From: Anaeromyxobacter paludicola
GTDB lineage: Bacteria > Myxococcota > Myxococcia > Myxococcales > Anaeromyxobacteraceae
Reading direction: 5' to 3'
DNA length: 64,000 nt
Assembly (NCBI RefSeq): GCF_023169965.1
Contig: NZ_AP025592.1
Coordinates: forward strand, 3,224,001-3,288,000
Shown: positions 27,860 through 36,617 of the stretch, in pieces
How positions within the stretch are numbered: position 1 is the first letter of the stretch
Layout: every line of letters starts with the position of its first letter
Notes under the pieces: generated by a model
Database searches by the model: none
Seen by the model: the letters and a program-made list of their open reading frames with translations, nothing else
Told to the model about the DNA's origin: nothing
Program-made: the position numbers and the translations under genes

Positions 27860-28843
27860 CTAGATGAGCCGCCGCTTCGCCCACCCCGCGTCATGGGCCC
27901 GGGCGAACTCGAGCGCGTGCTCCACGTACTGCCGGGCGATGTCCACCCCTGTCACCGCCTCCAGCTCCTCGAAGCCGGGCGAGCTGTTGACCTCCATGAT
28001 CTTCGGCCCGGTCCGCGACTCGAGCATGTCCACGCCGGCCACCTCGAGCCCGATGACGTGGACCGCCCGCACCGCCACCTCGGCGAACTCGGGCGGCAGC
28101 TCGATCCGCTGGCCCGAGCCGCCCCGGTGGATGTTGGAGCGGAACTCGCCGGTCCGGGCCTGCCGCCGCATCGCCGCCACCACCCGGTCGCCGATGACGA
28201 GCGCCCGCACGTCCCGCCCCCGCGACTCGGCGATCATCTCCTGCAGCAGGATCTCCTGCCCCATCGACCAGAGGGTGTCGAGCATCCCCTCCACCTCGAC
28301 CATGGAGTTCGCGATCATCACCCCGACGCCCTGCGTTCCCTGGATGAGCTTGATGATGCAGGGCAGGCCGCCCACGTCCTCCACCGCCGCCGCCACCTCC
28401 TCGCGGTAGCGGCACATCACCGTGCGCGGGATGTCGATGCCGAAGCGGGAGAGGAGCTGCAGCGCCCGGAGCTTGTCGCGGGCCCGGGCGATGGGGATCG
28501 AGTTCGCGATCACCGGCACGCCCATCATGTCGAGCTGGTTCACCACCGCGAGCCCGTAGCCGGTGATCGAGGCGCCGATGCGCGGGATGACCACGTCGAG
28601 CCCGCTCACGTCCTTGCCGCGGTAGGTGAGGCGCGAGGAGCCGCGCGCCAGCACGAGGTTGCAGCGGAGCGTGTCGAGCACGCGGGCCCGGTGGCCGAGC
28701 TCGCCGGTCGCCTGCACGAGCCGCCGCGTCGAGTAGAGCTTCTTGTTGCGGGAGAGGATGCCGACGGTGAGCCGCTCCGCCGCCGGTGGCCTGGGGCGCG
28801 CGGCGCGCGGCGCGCGCGCGACGGGGCGCTTCTTCCTCTTCAT
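27860..28843 (-). CDS. rimK: RimK-type ATP-grasp ligase
   Basis: RimK-family enzymes use ATP to join an amino acid, often glutamate, to a protein or peptide carboxyl group. The 327-residue protein has a basic N-terminal tail (KRKKRPVARAPRAARPRPP), then TVGILSRNKKLYSTRRLVQA, DVVIPRIGASITGYGLAVV, the ATP-grasp lysine strand LPCIIKLIQGTQGVGVMIANS, and the metal site PKIMEVNSSPGFEELEAVTGVDIA. These match the S6-modification protein RimK closely. It is divergent from ileS with 69 bp between. Confidence 0.88.
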   Translation of the reverse strand: MKRKKRPVARAPRAARPRPPAAERLTVGILSRNKKLYSTRRLVQATGELGHRARVLDTLRCNLVLARGSSRLTYRGKDVSGLDVVIPRIGASITGYGLAVVNQLDMMGVPVIANSIPIARARDKLRALQLLSRFGIDIPRTVMCRYREEVAAAVEDVGGLPCIIKLIQGTQGVGVMIANSMVEVEGMLDTLWSMGQEILLQEMIAESRGRDVRALVIGDRVVAAMRRQARTGEFRSNIHRGGSGQRIELPPEFAEVAVRAVHVIGLEVAGVDMLESRTGPKIMEVNSSPGFEELEAVTGVDIARQYVEHALEFARAHDAGWAKRRLI

Positions 28844-28859
28844 GGGCGCTTCACCTTAA

Positions 28860-28888
28860 TTGATCGCTTCCCGCCCGGCTGCTAGAAA
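28860..28888 (+). promoter_or_regulatory. Promoter of the ileS-lspA-lgt operon
   Basis: TTGATC (28860-28865) and TAGAAA (28883-28888) are separated by the ideal 17 bp and lie 24 bp before the ileS GTG, in the 69-bp gap between the divergent rimK and ileS genes. Confidence 0.55.
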
Positions 28889-28912
28889 ACCGAGTCTTAC
28901 CCGAGGGTCACC

Positions 28913-31759
28913 GTGGCTGCCGACTACAAGAGCACCGTCAACCTCCCGCGCACCGACTTCCCCATGAAGGCCAACCTGCCGCAGCGGGAGCCGGAGATCC
29001 TGCGCGACTGGGAGGAGCGGCGGGTCTTCGAGAAGCTCGTCGAGCAGAACGTCGCCCGGGGCGCGCCGCGGTTCGTCTTCCACGACGGCCCGCCGTACGC
29101 CAACGGCGACATCCACATGGGCCACGCGCTCAACAAGGTCCTCAAGGACGTCATCGCCAAGTACCGCAACATGAAGGGCGAGGCGTGCGACTACCTGCAC
29201 GGCTCCGACTGCCACGGCCTGCCCATCGAGCTCAAGGTGGACAAGGAGCTCGGCCCCAAGAAGCGCGACATGGACAAGCCGGCGATCATCGCCGCCTGCC
29301 GCGCCTACGCGAAGAAGTGGATCAAGAAGCAGAACGAGCAGTTCCGCCGGCTCGGGCTCATGGGGCGCTGGGAGGGGTACGCCACCATGAACCCGCCCTA
29401 CGAGGCGGAGATCGTCCGCACCTTCGCGCGGGCCGCCGAGAAGGGCTACCTGTTCCGCGGCAAGAAGCCGGTCTACTGGTGCATCACCGACCGGACCGCG
29501 CTGGCCGAGGCCGAGGTGGAGTACGAGGAGCACACCTCGCCCTCGATCCACGTCGCCTTCGACCTCCTCTCGCCCCTCCCCGACCCGAAGCTCGCTGGCA
29601 AGCCGGCGCGCCTCGTCATCTGGACCACCACCCCCTGGACCCTGCCCGCCAACCTCGCGGTCTCGGCCCACCCCGACTTCACCTACGTCGCCTACCAGCT
29701 CGGCGCGCAGGTGGTGGTGGTCGCGAAGGACCTCCTCCCCGCCTTCCTCGCGGCCTGCGCGCCCGAGGAGCTGAAGCTCGCCGACGCCCCCACGCCCCAC
29801 ACCCCGGCGGCGCACGAGGCGGCGACCGGCGGCGGCGGCGCCGTGGCCGCCGCGGCCCTGGCCCACCCGGAGCGGATCCTCGCCCACTTCGACGGCAAGG
29901 CGCTCGAGGGGCTCGAGTACCAGCACCCCTTCATCGACCGGCGCTGCCCGGTGATCCTGGGCGAGCACGTCACCCTCGAGGCCGGCACCGGCCTCGTCCA
30001 CACCGCCCCCGGCCACGGCCAGGAGGACTACCAGGTCGGCCTGAAGTACGGGCTCGCGGTGCTCAACCCGGTGGACGGCGCCGGGCGCTTCACCGCCGAG
30101 GCCGGCAAGTACGCGGGCCAGAAGATCTTCGAGGCGAACCCGGTCATCGTGGCCGACCTCGCCGCGTCGGGCCACCTGCTCTCGAACCCCAAGGCCTCGC
30201 TCCGCCACAGCTACCCGCACTGCTGGCGCTGCCACCACCCGGTGGTCTTCCGCGCGACCGACCAGTGGTTCCTCTCGCTCGAGCACGACGAGCTCCGCCG
30301 CCGCACGCTCGAGGAGATCGACCGCGTGCGCTGGATCCCGAGCTGGGGGCGCGAGCGCATCTACTCGATGATCCAGAACCGCCCGGACTGGTGCCTCTCG
30401 CGCCAGCGCACCTGGGGCGTGCCCATCCCTGTCTTCTACTGCGACGGCTGCGACGAGCCGCTCGTCTCGCCGGCGGTGATGGGCCGGGTCGCCGAGGCCT
30501 TCGAGACCGAGGGCATCGAGGCCTGGTACCGCCACGCGCCGGCCGACTTCACCGGCGACGCGAAGTGCGCCAAGTGCGGCGGGACCCACTTCCGCCGCGA
30601 GCAGGACATCCTCGACGTCTGGTGGGACTCGGGCGTCTCCTGGGCGGCGGTGGCGGCGAAGACGCCGAGCATGGGCGTCCCGACCGACCTCTACCTCGAG
30701 GGCTCCGACCAGCACCGCGGCTGGTTCCACAGCTCGCTCCTCACCTCCATGGCCATCCGCGGCAACGCGCCGTACAAGGCGGTGCTCACCCACGGCTTCG
30801 TGGTGGACGGCCAGGGCAAGGCGATGTCGAAGAGCCTCGGCAACGGCATCCCGCCCGAGGACATCATCAAGAAGCACGGCGCCGAGGTGCTGCGGCTCTG
30901 GGTGGCGGCCTCCGACTACCGCGACGACGTGCGGCTCTCCGACGAGATCCTGAACGGCCTCGCCGAGGGCTACCGCAAGATCCGCAACACCCTCCGCTGG
31001 GCGCTCGGCAACCTCGAGGGCTTCGACCCGGCGCGCCACGCGCTGCCCGAGGCGGAGCTCCTGCCCATCGACCGCTGGGCGCTCTCGCGGCTCGCCGCCT
31101 GGGTGGAGAAGGTGACGCAGGCGTACGAGGACTACGAGTTCCACCTCGCCTACCACGCCACCATCCAGTTCTGCGCCGTGGAGCTGTCGGCCTTCTACTT
31201 CGACGTGATCAAGGACCGGCTCTACACCGCCAAGGCCGACGGCCCGGCGCGGCGGAGCGCCCAGACCGCGCTCCACGCGGTCGCGAGCGACCTCGTGCGG
31301 CTGCTCGCCCCCATCCTCTCCTTCACCGCGAGCGAGGCCTGGGGCCACCTCCCGGGCGAGAAGGCCGAGACGGTCTTCCTCGCCGGGCTCCCGAAGCGGG
31401 CCCGCCCCCAGGGCGCCGAGGCGCTCGAGGCGCGCTACGCGAAGCTCGCCGAGGTGCGCGCCGCCGTGCAGAAGGCGCTCGAGGAGGAGCGGAAGCAGAA
31501 GAAGATCGGCTCCGGCCTGGAGGCCATGGTCACCGTGACCGCCGAGGGGGAGCAACTCGCGCTCCTGCGCGAGGCGGCGGCCGAGCTCCCCACCCTCTTC
31601 ATCGTGTCCAAGGTGGCGCTCGCCGAGGGGCCGTTCGCGGTGGCGGTCGCGCCGGCCCCCGGACGGAAGTGCGCCCGCTGCTGGGTCTACGCCGAGGACG
31701 TGGGCGCGAGCCCGGCCCACCCCGAGGTCTGCGGCAAGTGCGCCGCGGCGCTGGCATGA
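28913..31759 (+). CDS. ileS: Isoleucyl-tRNA synthetase
   Basis: This class I synthetase charges tRNA-Ile. The 948-residue protein contains the HIGH motif as PYANGDIHMGHALNK at about residue 62, the editing domain (VIWTTTPWTLPANLAVSAHPDFTYV), KMSKS as KAMSKSLGN at about residue 640, and the C-terminal zinc finger CARCWVYAEDVGASPAHPEVCGKC. The GTG start is at 28913. The editing domain has a small Ala/Gly-rich insertion (HEAATGGGGAVAAAALAH). The stop overlaps the lspA ATG. Confidence 0.97.
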   Translation: MAADYKSTVNLPRTDFPMKANLPQREPEILRDWEERRVFEKLVEQNVARGAPRFVFHDGPPYANGDIHMGHALNKVLKDVIAKYRNMKGEACDYLHGSDCHGLPIELKVDKELGPKKRDMDKPAIIAACRAYAKKWIKKQNEQFRRLGLMGRWEGYATMNPPYEAEIVRTFARAAEKGYLFRGKKPVYWCITDRTALAEAEVEYEEHTSPSIHVAFDLLSPLPDPKLAGKPARLVIWTTTPWTLPANLAVSAHPDFTYVAYQLGAQVVVVAKDLLPAFLAACAPEELKLADAPTPHTPAAHEAATGGGGAVAAAALAHPERILAHFDGKALEGLEYQHPFIDRRCPVILGEHVTLEAGTGLVHTAPGHGQEDYQVGLKYGLAVLNPVDGAGRFTAEAGKYAGQKIFEANPVIVADLAASGHLLSNPKASLRHSYPHCWRCHHPVVFRATDQWFLSLEHDELRRRTLEEIDRVRWIPSWGRERIYSMIQNRPDWCLSRQRTWGVPIPVFYCDGCDEPLVSPAVMGRVAEAFETEGIEAWYRHAPADFTGDAKCAKCGGTHFRREQDILDVWWDSGVSWAAVAAKTPSMGVPTDLYLEGSDQHRGWFHSSLLTSMAIRGNAPYKAVLTHGFVVDGQGKAMSKSLGNGIPPEDIIKKHGAEVLRLWVAASDYRDDVRLSDEILNGLAEGYRKIRNTLRWALGNLEGFDPARHALPEAELLPIDRWALSRLAAWVEKVTQAYEDYEFHLAYHATIQFCAVELSAFYFDVIKDRLYTAKADGPARRSAQTALHAVASDLVRLLAPILSFTASEAWGHLPGEKAETVFLAGLPKRARPQGAEALEARYAKLAEVRAAVQKALEEERKQKKIGSGLEAMVTVTAEGEQLALLREAAAELPTLFIVSKVALAEGPFAVAVAPAPGRKCARCWVYAEDVGASPAHPEVCGKCAAALA

Positions 31760-32343
31760 GGCTCGCCCCCAAGTGGCGGCTGCTCCTGGCGCTGTTCCTC
31801 GCGCTGGTCACGGCCGATCAGGTGACGAAGTTCCTCGCGGTGGACCGGCTCACCACCGCCTTCGACCGCGCCGGCGCGCACGGCCTCGGCGAGAAGGTGG
31901 CGGCGTTCTACGCCCTCGAGCACCTCGAGCCGTACGCGACGGCGCCCTTCTACGTCTGGTCTCCGGTCTGGCGGATGAACTACGTGGAGAACCCGGGCGC
32001 GGCCTGGGGGCTCTTCCGCGGGCTCTCCGACGGCGTGCGGAACGCCTTCTTCACCGTGGTCTCGCTCGGCGCGGTGGCGTTCATCCTCCACTACTACCGG
32101 CGGCTGCGGGAGGAGCAGCGCTACCTGCAGCTCGCCATGTCCCTCGTGCTCGCGGGCGCGGTCGGGAACTTCATCGACCGCATCGCGCGCCGGTACGTCA
32201 TCGACTTCGTCGAGTGGTACTGGTGGAACCGGCCGGACATCCGCTGGCCCACCTTCAACGTGGCCGACTCGCTCATCGTGGTGGGGGTGGCGCTCCTGAT
32301 GCTGCAGCCCTCGCGCCCGGCCGATCGGCCCGACCCCGTCTAG
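31756..32343 (+). CDS. lspA: Signal peptidase II (lipoprotein signal peptidase)
   Basis: LspA is an aspartyl protease in the inner membrane that cleaves the signal peptide of diacylglyceryl prolipoproteins. The 195-residue protein has four membrane helices and the catalytic segments VGNFIDRIARRYVIDFVEWYW and FNVADSLIVVGV, with the two active-site aspartates. The ATG overlaps the ileS stop (ATGA). A loop around residues 30-65 (HGLGEKVAAFYALEHLEPYATAPFYVW) is longer than in E. coli LspA. Confidence 0.95.
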   Translation: MRLAPKWRLLLALFLALVTADQVTKFLAVDRLTTAFDRAGAHGLGEKVAAFYALEHLEPYATAPFYVWSPVWRMNYVENPGAAWGLFRGLSDGVRNAFFTVVSLGAVAFILHYYRRLREEQRYLQLAMSLVLAGAVGNFIDRIARRYVIDFVEWYWWNRPDIRWPTFNVADSLIVVGVALLMLQPSRPADRPDPV

Positions 32344-32347
32344 GACC

Positions 32348-33427
32348 ATGCTCCCCATCCTCTTCACCCTGACCCTCCCGGGCCCGGCCGCGCTGGCGCT
32401 GGCCCTCGCCGCCGTGGTGGCGCTCGCCGTCGCGCGGGCCGTGAGCTACCGGCGCGAGTCGGCGAAGGGGCGCGTCGCCGTCTCCTTCGGCGCGGCGCTC
32501 TGGGACGACAAGCTCACCCTCGGGCTCCTCCTCGCCGGCCTCGGCGCGGCCTGGCGCGCCGGCCTCTTCGACGGTCCGGTGCGGCTGCCGCTCCACACCT
32601 ACGGCCTCGCCATGGCGACCGCCTTCCTGGTGGCCATCCACGTCGCGCAGCGGCTCGCCCGGGCCGACGGGCTCGACCCGGATCGCGTGAGCGACCTCGC
32701 CTTCTGGCTCATCGTGGCCGCGCTGGTCGGCAGCCGGCTCTACTTCATCGCCGTGAACTGGGACGAGTACGTCGGGCCGGGCGCCGGGGTGGCGACCCCG
32801 CTCGGGCGCCTGCCGCGCCTCCTCGCCATCTGGGAGGGCGGGCTCGTCTTCTACGGCGGCTTCCTCGGCGCGGTGGCGGCCAGCATCGTGTACCTGCGGC
32901 GCCACCGGATGCCGTTCCTCGCCTACGCCGACGCGCTCATCCCCTCGGTGGCGCTCGGCCACTTCTTCGGCCGGCTCGGCTGCTTCGCCGCCGGCTGCTG
33001 CTGGGGCGGCGTCTCGCACGGGCACGTCCCGTGGCTGACCCGCTTCCCGCCCGAGTCGCTCGCCTACCAGACCTTCGCGGCCCGGCCCAACGCGGCCGAG
33101 CTGCTCTCGCCCGATCGGCTGAGCACCCTCCCCGTCCACCCCACCCAGCTCTACGAGGCCTTCGGCGAGCTCGGCCTGTTCCTCCTGCTCGTCTTCGTGG
33201 TGCGGCCGCGGCGCCGCTTCACCGGGCAGGTGCTCGCGAGCTGGCTGCTCGCCTACGCGGTGCTGCGGTCCCTGGTGGAGGTCTTCCGGGGCGACGTGGA
33301 GCGCGGGCTCGTGGCCGGCTTCGGCGTGGGGCAGTGGACGTCGCTCCTCATCTTCGCGGCGGGGGCCGCCCTCTTCGCCTGGGGCCGGCGGCAGGCCGGC
33401 GCGGCGGCCCGGCCGGCGGCGATTTGA
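32348..33427 (+). CDS. lgt: Prolipoprotein diacylglyceryl transferase
   Basis: Lgt moves diacylglycerol from phosphatidylglycerol to the cysteine of prolipoproteins, the step before LspA. The 359-residue membrane protein has LPLHTYGLAMATAF, FWLIVAALVGSRLYFI, GGLVFYGGFLGAV, the Lgt signature GHFFGRLGCFAAGCCWG, and HPTQLYEAFGEL. It starts 4 bp after lspA, so ileS-lspA-lgt form one operon with consecutive lipoprotein-processing enzymes. An N-terminal extension of about 65 residues precedes the usual start. Confidence 0.94.
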   Translation: MLPILFTLTLPGPAALALALAAVVALAVARAVSYRRESAKGRVAVSFGAALWDDKLTLGLLLAGLGAAWRAGLFDGPVRLPLHTYGLAMATAFLVAIHVAQRLARADGLDPDRVSDLAFWLIVAALVGSRLYFIAVNWDEYVGPGAGVATPLGRLPRLLAIWEGGLVFYGGFLGAVAASIVYLRRHRMPFLAYADALIPSVALGHFFGRLGCFAAGCCWGGVSHGHVPWLTRFPPESLAYQTFAARPNAAELLSPDRLSTLPVHPTQLYEAFGELGLFLLLVFVVRPRRRFTGQVLASWLLAYAVLRSLVEVFRGDVERGLVAGFGVGQWTSLLIFAAGAALFAWGRRQAGAAARPAAI

Positions 33428-33462
33428 TCGCCGGGTCCCGGCGCCGCTAGACTCGCAGGCGC

Positions 33463-34284
33463 GTGACCCGTCCTCCCAACGGCCCGCCGGGCGGTCCCGG
33501 CGCTCCCGGCGACCGCGCCCGCGACCAGAGCGCGGGCGAGGCGCTCTCCGACGAGTGCGACCAGGTCGAGCGCGACATGGACGAGCTCCGGGCGCGCTAC
33601 GAGCTCTACTTCCTCGGCGTGGAGCGGGTCGAGCCGGTGCGCGATCGCGCCGTGCTGAAGCAGCAGGTGAACCGGCTGCTCACGGCCTTCACGCGCAACG
33701 CCGGCCTGCGCTTCCGGGTCCAGGCGCTGCACGCGCGCTTCATCTCCTACGAGCGGCTCTGGATGCGGAACTCCCGCGAGCGCGAGGAGGGCACGTACCG
33801 GCGCGACCTCTACAAGGCGCGGCGCCGCGCCGGGCGCGATCCTGCGGGCGGGTCGAGGCCGGCCCGCGCCGGCGCCCCTGCCCCCGCCGCGCCCGGCAGC
33901 GACGCGGCGCCGGAGAGCGCCGTCGCTCCCGCGGGAGCGGCCGAGCCGGGCCCGCCGGCCGCGCTCACGGCCGCCGCGACCGGGTCGCCCCGCCCCGCTC
34001 CCCCTGCCCCTCCGATCCGCCCGCCCGGCATGGCGCCCCCCGCGCTCGCACGGCCGCCGCCAGGCGCCGGAGAGGATCCGCGGGTGCGCGCGCTCTACGA
34101 CGCCTACGTGGACGCGAAGCGGCGCTGCAACGAGGACGTGTCGCGCATCACCTACGACGCCGTGGCGCGCACCGTCGCCCAGCAGACGCCGCAGCTGCGC
34201 GAGCGGCTCAAGGCGAAGGACATCGACTTCAAGGTCGTGATCCAGGACGGGCGGGCCGTGCTGAAGGCCGTGCCGAAGGGCTGA
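33463..34284 (+). CDS. Conserved protein with helical N-terminal and small C-terminal domain (MXAN_5187-like)
   Basis: The 273-residue protein has a basic helical N-terminal domain at about residues 30-125 (CDQVERDMDELRARYELYFLGVERVEP ... RLWMRNSREREEGTYRRDL). A Pro/Ala-rich linker of about 80 residues follows. The C-terminal domain reads YDAYVDAKRRCNEDVSRITYDAVARTVAQQTPQLRERLKAKDIDFKVVIQDGRAVLKAV. I associate this end with a domain known from Myxococcus (MXAN_5187), but from memory only. There is no signal peptide. It is 35 bp after lgt and may be the last gene of that operon. Function unknown. Confidence 0.7.
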   Translation: MTRPPNGPPGGPGAPGDRARDQSAGEALSDECDQVERDMDELRARYELYFLGVERVEPVRDRAVLKQQVNRLLTAFTRNAGLRFRVQALHARFISYERLWMRNSREREEGTYRRDLYKARRRAGRDPAGGSRPARAGAPAPAAPGSDAAPESAVAPAGAAEPGPPAALTAAATGSPRPAPPAPPIRPPGMAPPALARPPPGAGEDPRVRALYDAYVDAKRRCNEDVSRITYDAVARTVAQQTPQLRERLKAKDIDFKVVIQDGRAVLKAVPKG

Positions 34285-34511
34285 GATACCGTCACGCCGG
34301 CGCACGCGGGGCGCGGGGCGACGCCCGAGCGGCCCCGGCACACCGGCGCGGCGCGGGGGTGCGCTTCGGCGGCGGCAGAGACCGGCCTCGGCCCGCGCGG
34401 CTCGACCCGGCTCGATCCCGGCCACCCCCCGGGGCGCTGCCGCGCGGTCGTCCGGTGCCCAGCCTTTGCTCGCGAGCGGCCCGGGAGAGCGCGGGCGCGA
34501 GGGAGGTGTCC

Positions 34512-34886
34512 GTGGGAGGGCGCTTGGCCTGGTTGGCGGCCGTCTGCCTGGTCGCCGGGTGGGTGGCGACGCGGGGCGCGGCGGCGGCGGAGCTGTCGAG
34601 GCTGACCGTGCCTCCCGCCGAGGCGGCCGGCGCGCTCGCGCGCGACGCCGAGGACGGGAGGCGGCTCGGGGCGCAGGTGGCCGCGCTGCAGGAGCGGCTC
34701 CTCGCCGACGGGGCGCGCGTGCGCTTCTGGCGCGAGCTGCAGGCGCGCCACGAGGGCGTGACCTCGGTGACCTGCGCCAACCTCGCGAGCCACGCCGAGG
34801 CGATGGCGCGCGGCGAGGGCCGGCGGCGCGCCGTCGAGCCGCGCCGCAGGCTCGCGACCGCGAAGTTCGAGCCGAGCGCGCGCTGA
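34512..34886 (+). CDS. Small secreted or periplasmic protein of unknown function
   Basis: The frame encodes 124 residues. It begins with a signal peptide (VGGRLAWLAAVCLVAGWVATRGAAAAE) and continues as a mostly helical, Ala/Arg-rich chain (AGALARDAEDGRRLGAQVAALQERLLADGARVRFWRELQARHEG) with one later Cys. GAGGGAGG ends 5 bases before the GTG at 34512, which decides the start. Strong G/C third-position bias supports coding. It is not recognised as a known family. Confidence 0.6.
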   Translation: MGGRLAWLAAVCLVAGWVATRGAAAAELSRLTVPPAEAAGALARDAEDGRRLGAQVAALQERLLADGARVRFWRELQARHEGVTSVTCANLASHAEAMARGEGRRRAVEPRRRLATAKFEPSAR

Positions 34887-34965
34887 GGCGCCGCCTCCGG
34901 GGCGGCCCGCGCGGCGCGCCCCTTTCCATTTGCGTTCCGCCCCTCATCGATCGTAAAAGACCGGA

Positions 34966-35009
34966 CCTCGGCGGGCCCCTCGGGGCCCGCGGACGGCCGG
35001 AGCCCGGGT
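34966..35009 (+). repeat. Left copy of a 44-bp imperfect direct repeat, overlapping the 5' end of tRNA-Phe
   Basis: This segment contains the 18-bp inverted repeat CGGGCCCC-TC-GGGGCCCG and ends in GGAGCCCGGGT, whose last 8 bases are the first 8 of tRNA-Phe. It matches 36419-36462 at about 38 of 44 positions. The two copies bracket a 1.4-kb segment with two orphan secreted-protein genes. Confidence 0.75.
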
Positions 35010-35077
35010 AGCTCAGTCGGTAGAGCAGGGGACTGAAAATCCCCGTGTCGGTGGTTCGATTCCGCCCCCGGGCACCA
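35002..35077 (+). tRNA. tRNA-Phe (anticodon GAA), CCA encoded
   Basis: The 76-nt cloverleaf has acceptor GCCCGGG/CCCGGGC, D-arm with AGCTCAGTCGGTAGAGC, anticodon stem GGGGA/TCCCC around CTGAAAA (anticodon GAA), T-arm GGTGGTTCGATTCCGCC, and encoded ACCA at the end. Confidence 0.97.
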
Positions 35078-35099
35078 CTTTATCTGAGCTCGTACAGTG

Positions 35100-35137
35100 G
35101 CCCATCAGACCCAAGGTCTGGTGGGCTTTCGGTTTTT
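35100..35137 (+). terminator. Terminator of tRNA-Phe
   Basis: A 12-bp stem, GCCCATCAGACC with GGTCTGGTGGGC (one T-G pair) and loop CAA, is followed by TTTCGGTTTTT. It begins 22 bp after the tRNA. Confidence 0.92.
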
Positions 35138-35227
35138 CGGGCGGTCGTGGACCAGAGGCGGGAGGGCGGGTCCGCAAGGGGGGCGAGCACCTGGGCTGAT
35201 GGAGGGCGGCCCGGCCGCGTCGCGCCG

Positions 35228-35635
35228 TCATCGCTGCACGCATGACGGGGGATGCGGCCAGGTCAACACCTCGACCGCGGTCCGACGAACGAGGTCGACT
35301 GCGTAGGTGTGATTCCGCTCGTTGGTCACGATCAGCCTGTCGCCCTCGATTCGGGCTGAGTTGATGGCGACGTCTTGAACGTCGCCCTCCATGCGAGGGT
35401 TCAACCATACTTCGTAGAGTTGGATGGACCAGAGGAGCGCGTTCGTCTTCTCGTCCCGGGCCTGGACCAGCCCGCTCTTGATCCAGGTGCCATCGTCGTC
35501 GGTGAAGTGCGGGAAGACGTACCTGACCCCTGCTTGGATCACGGGTGGCACTTTCTTCGGGACCGCGCGCTTTGCGTGGGCGGCTGTCGGCGGCAGGAGA
35601 GCGAGGAACAGCACGAGACCAAGAGCGAGTCGCAT
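35228..35635 (-). CDS. Small secreted protein of unknown function
   Basis: The frame encodes 135 residues with a clear signal peptide (MRLALGLVLFLALLPPTAAHA) and a mature domain with aromatic, beta-like segments (AGVRYVFPHFTDDDGTWIKSGLVQARDEKTNALLWSIQLYEVWLNP). The ATG at 35633-35635 follows AGGGGG by 5 bases; an upstream ATG at 35677 would add a non-signal-like leader. Codon use is less G/C-biased than in neighbouring genes, and it lies inside the repeat-bounded islet next to tRNA-Phe, so it may be acquired. No family recognised. Confidence 0.72.
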   Translation of the reverse strand: MRLALGLVLFLALLPPTAAHAKRAVPKKVPPVIQAGVRYVFPHFTDDDGTWIKSGLVQARDEKTNALLWSIQLYEVWLNPRMEGDVQDVAINSARIEGDRLIVTNERNHTYAVDLVRRTAVEVLTWPHPPSCVQR

Positions 35636-35958
35636 GTCATTCCCCCTGCGAAGCTGGCGAAGCGCGATCAACGGCACACCTCTGCGCAGGCGTCAATGGG
35701 CGTCGGACTCGCGAACCAACCAACATCGGCTCCGGGGAGAGGGCATGCACGACCGGCTGCCGCTCGTCGCTGTTGGCGCACGCACGGCGATCCCGTCGGG
35801 GCGAACCGAGCGAGGTGTGCGGGTGCTCGCGAAAGGTTTCTCCGCGCTCGCCCCTTCGGTCACTGTACAACGTCTCGGGACGGCCCCGCGGCGTTGAACC
35901 GGCATCGGCCAACCCGAAGCGTACGCCTCGCGTGCGCGGCGACACTCAGGGGGACCGG

Positions 35959-36387
35959 ATGCGCGCCTGCCATCGCCTGACATGCCTGTTGCTGGCGGCG
36001 CTCCTGGCTTGCGGTGGGAGTGCGCCGAAGGACGAGCTTGGAACGGCGTCGCGCGAGGTACGCGACCGCCTGTGTGCGGCCGCGTGGAGCGGCTACACGG
36101 GGCACTGGGTCTACTACGGTTCGCTCGCGAGCTGTGGGGGGAGCGACCCCGACGACTGTGGGGAGCTCCAGTGCACCAACACGGAGTGGAGCAACTACTG
36201 CACCGACTATAATTGCCCGGCTGGCTACACGTGCACTCTTGGCAGCCAGACGCTGGTGGGCCCCACCACGTATCACTACTGCAACTGCATCAAGGTTCAG
36301 AACAGCGTCACCCCGGTGATGATCCCCGACGGCACGCCGTGCGCCAATCTCTCGGGCACCTGCCAGCGCGGCGCTTGCGTCCGGTGA
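35959..36387 (+). CDS. Cysteine-rich lipoprotein
   Basis: The 142-residue protein opens with a lipoprotein signal (MRACHRLTCLLLAALLACGG, lipobox LLAC). After a short linker it has many cysteines: DRLCAAAWSGYTGHWVYYGSLASCGG, DDCGELQCTNTEWSNYCTDYNCPAGYTC, YHYCNCIK, and the end DGTPCANLSGTCQRGACVR. The paired spacing suggests several disulfides in an exported protein attached to a membrane. GGGGG stands about 5 bases before the ATG. Base composition is lower in G/C than neighbours (for example around 36205), consistent with foreign origin. Function unknown. Confidence 0.75.
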   Translation: MRACHRLTCLLLAALLACGGSAPKDELGTASREVRDRLCAAAWSGYTGHWVYYGSLASCGGSDPDDCGELQCTNTEWSNYCTDYNCPAGYTCTLGSQTLVGPTTYHYCNCIKVQNSVTPVMIPDGTPCANLSGTCQRGACVR

Positions 36388-36418
36388 CGCCTGCCGGTTG
36401 CGACCGGGGTGCTCCTCT

Positions 36419-36462
36419 CCTCGCCGGGCCCCTCGGGGCCCGCGGCAAGCAGGAGCCCGGGT
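36419..36462 (+). repeat. Right copy of the 44-bp imperfect direct repeat
   Basis: This matches 34966-35009 at about 38 of 44 positions, including the 18-bp inverted repeat and the GGAGCCCGGGT end that equals the tRNA-Phe 5' terminus. No tRNA follows here. The arrangement resembles an attachment-site duplication, although tRNA-linked att sites usually use the 3' end. Confidence 0.75.
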
Positions 36463-36617
36463 GGCGCGGCCGGCGCCGCTTCGATGGTGTGCTCCGCCCC
36501 CCTCGACCAGGGGACATGCGCGCCCCCTTTCCGTGGCAACCCTTGTGACCGCCCCCGTGTTGGACTAACCAGACAGGAGACTCCCGCCCCGCCCACCTCG
36601 GGCCGAGAGGGCCCCGG

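Noticed and set aside
35545..35958. Upstream extension of the Cys-rich lipoprotein gene
   Set aside because: The signal peptide with lipobox and the Shine-Dalgarno fix the start at 35959. The upstream frame lies opposite and between genes.
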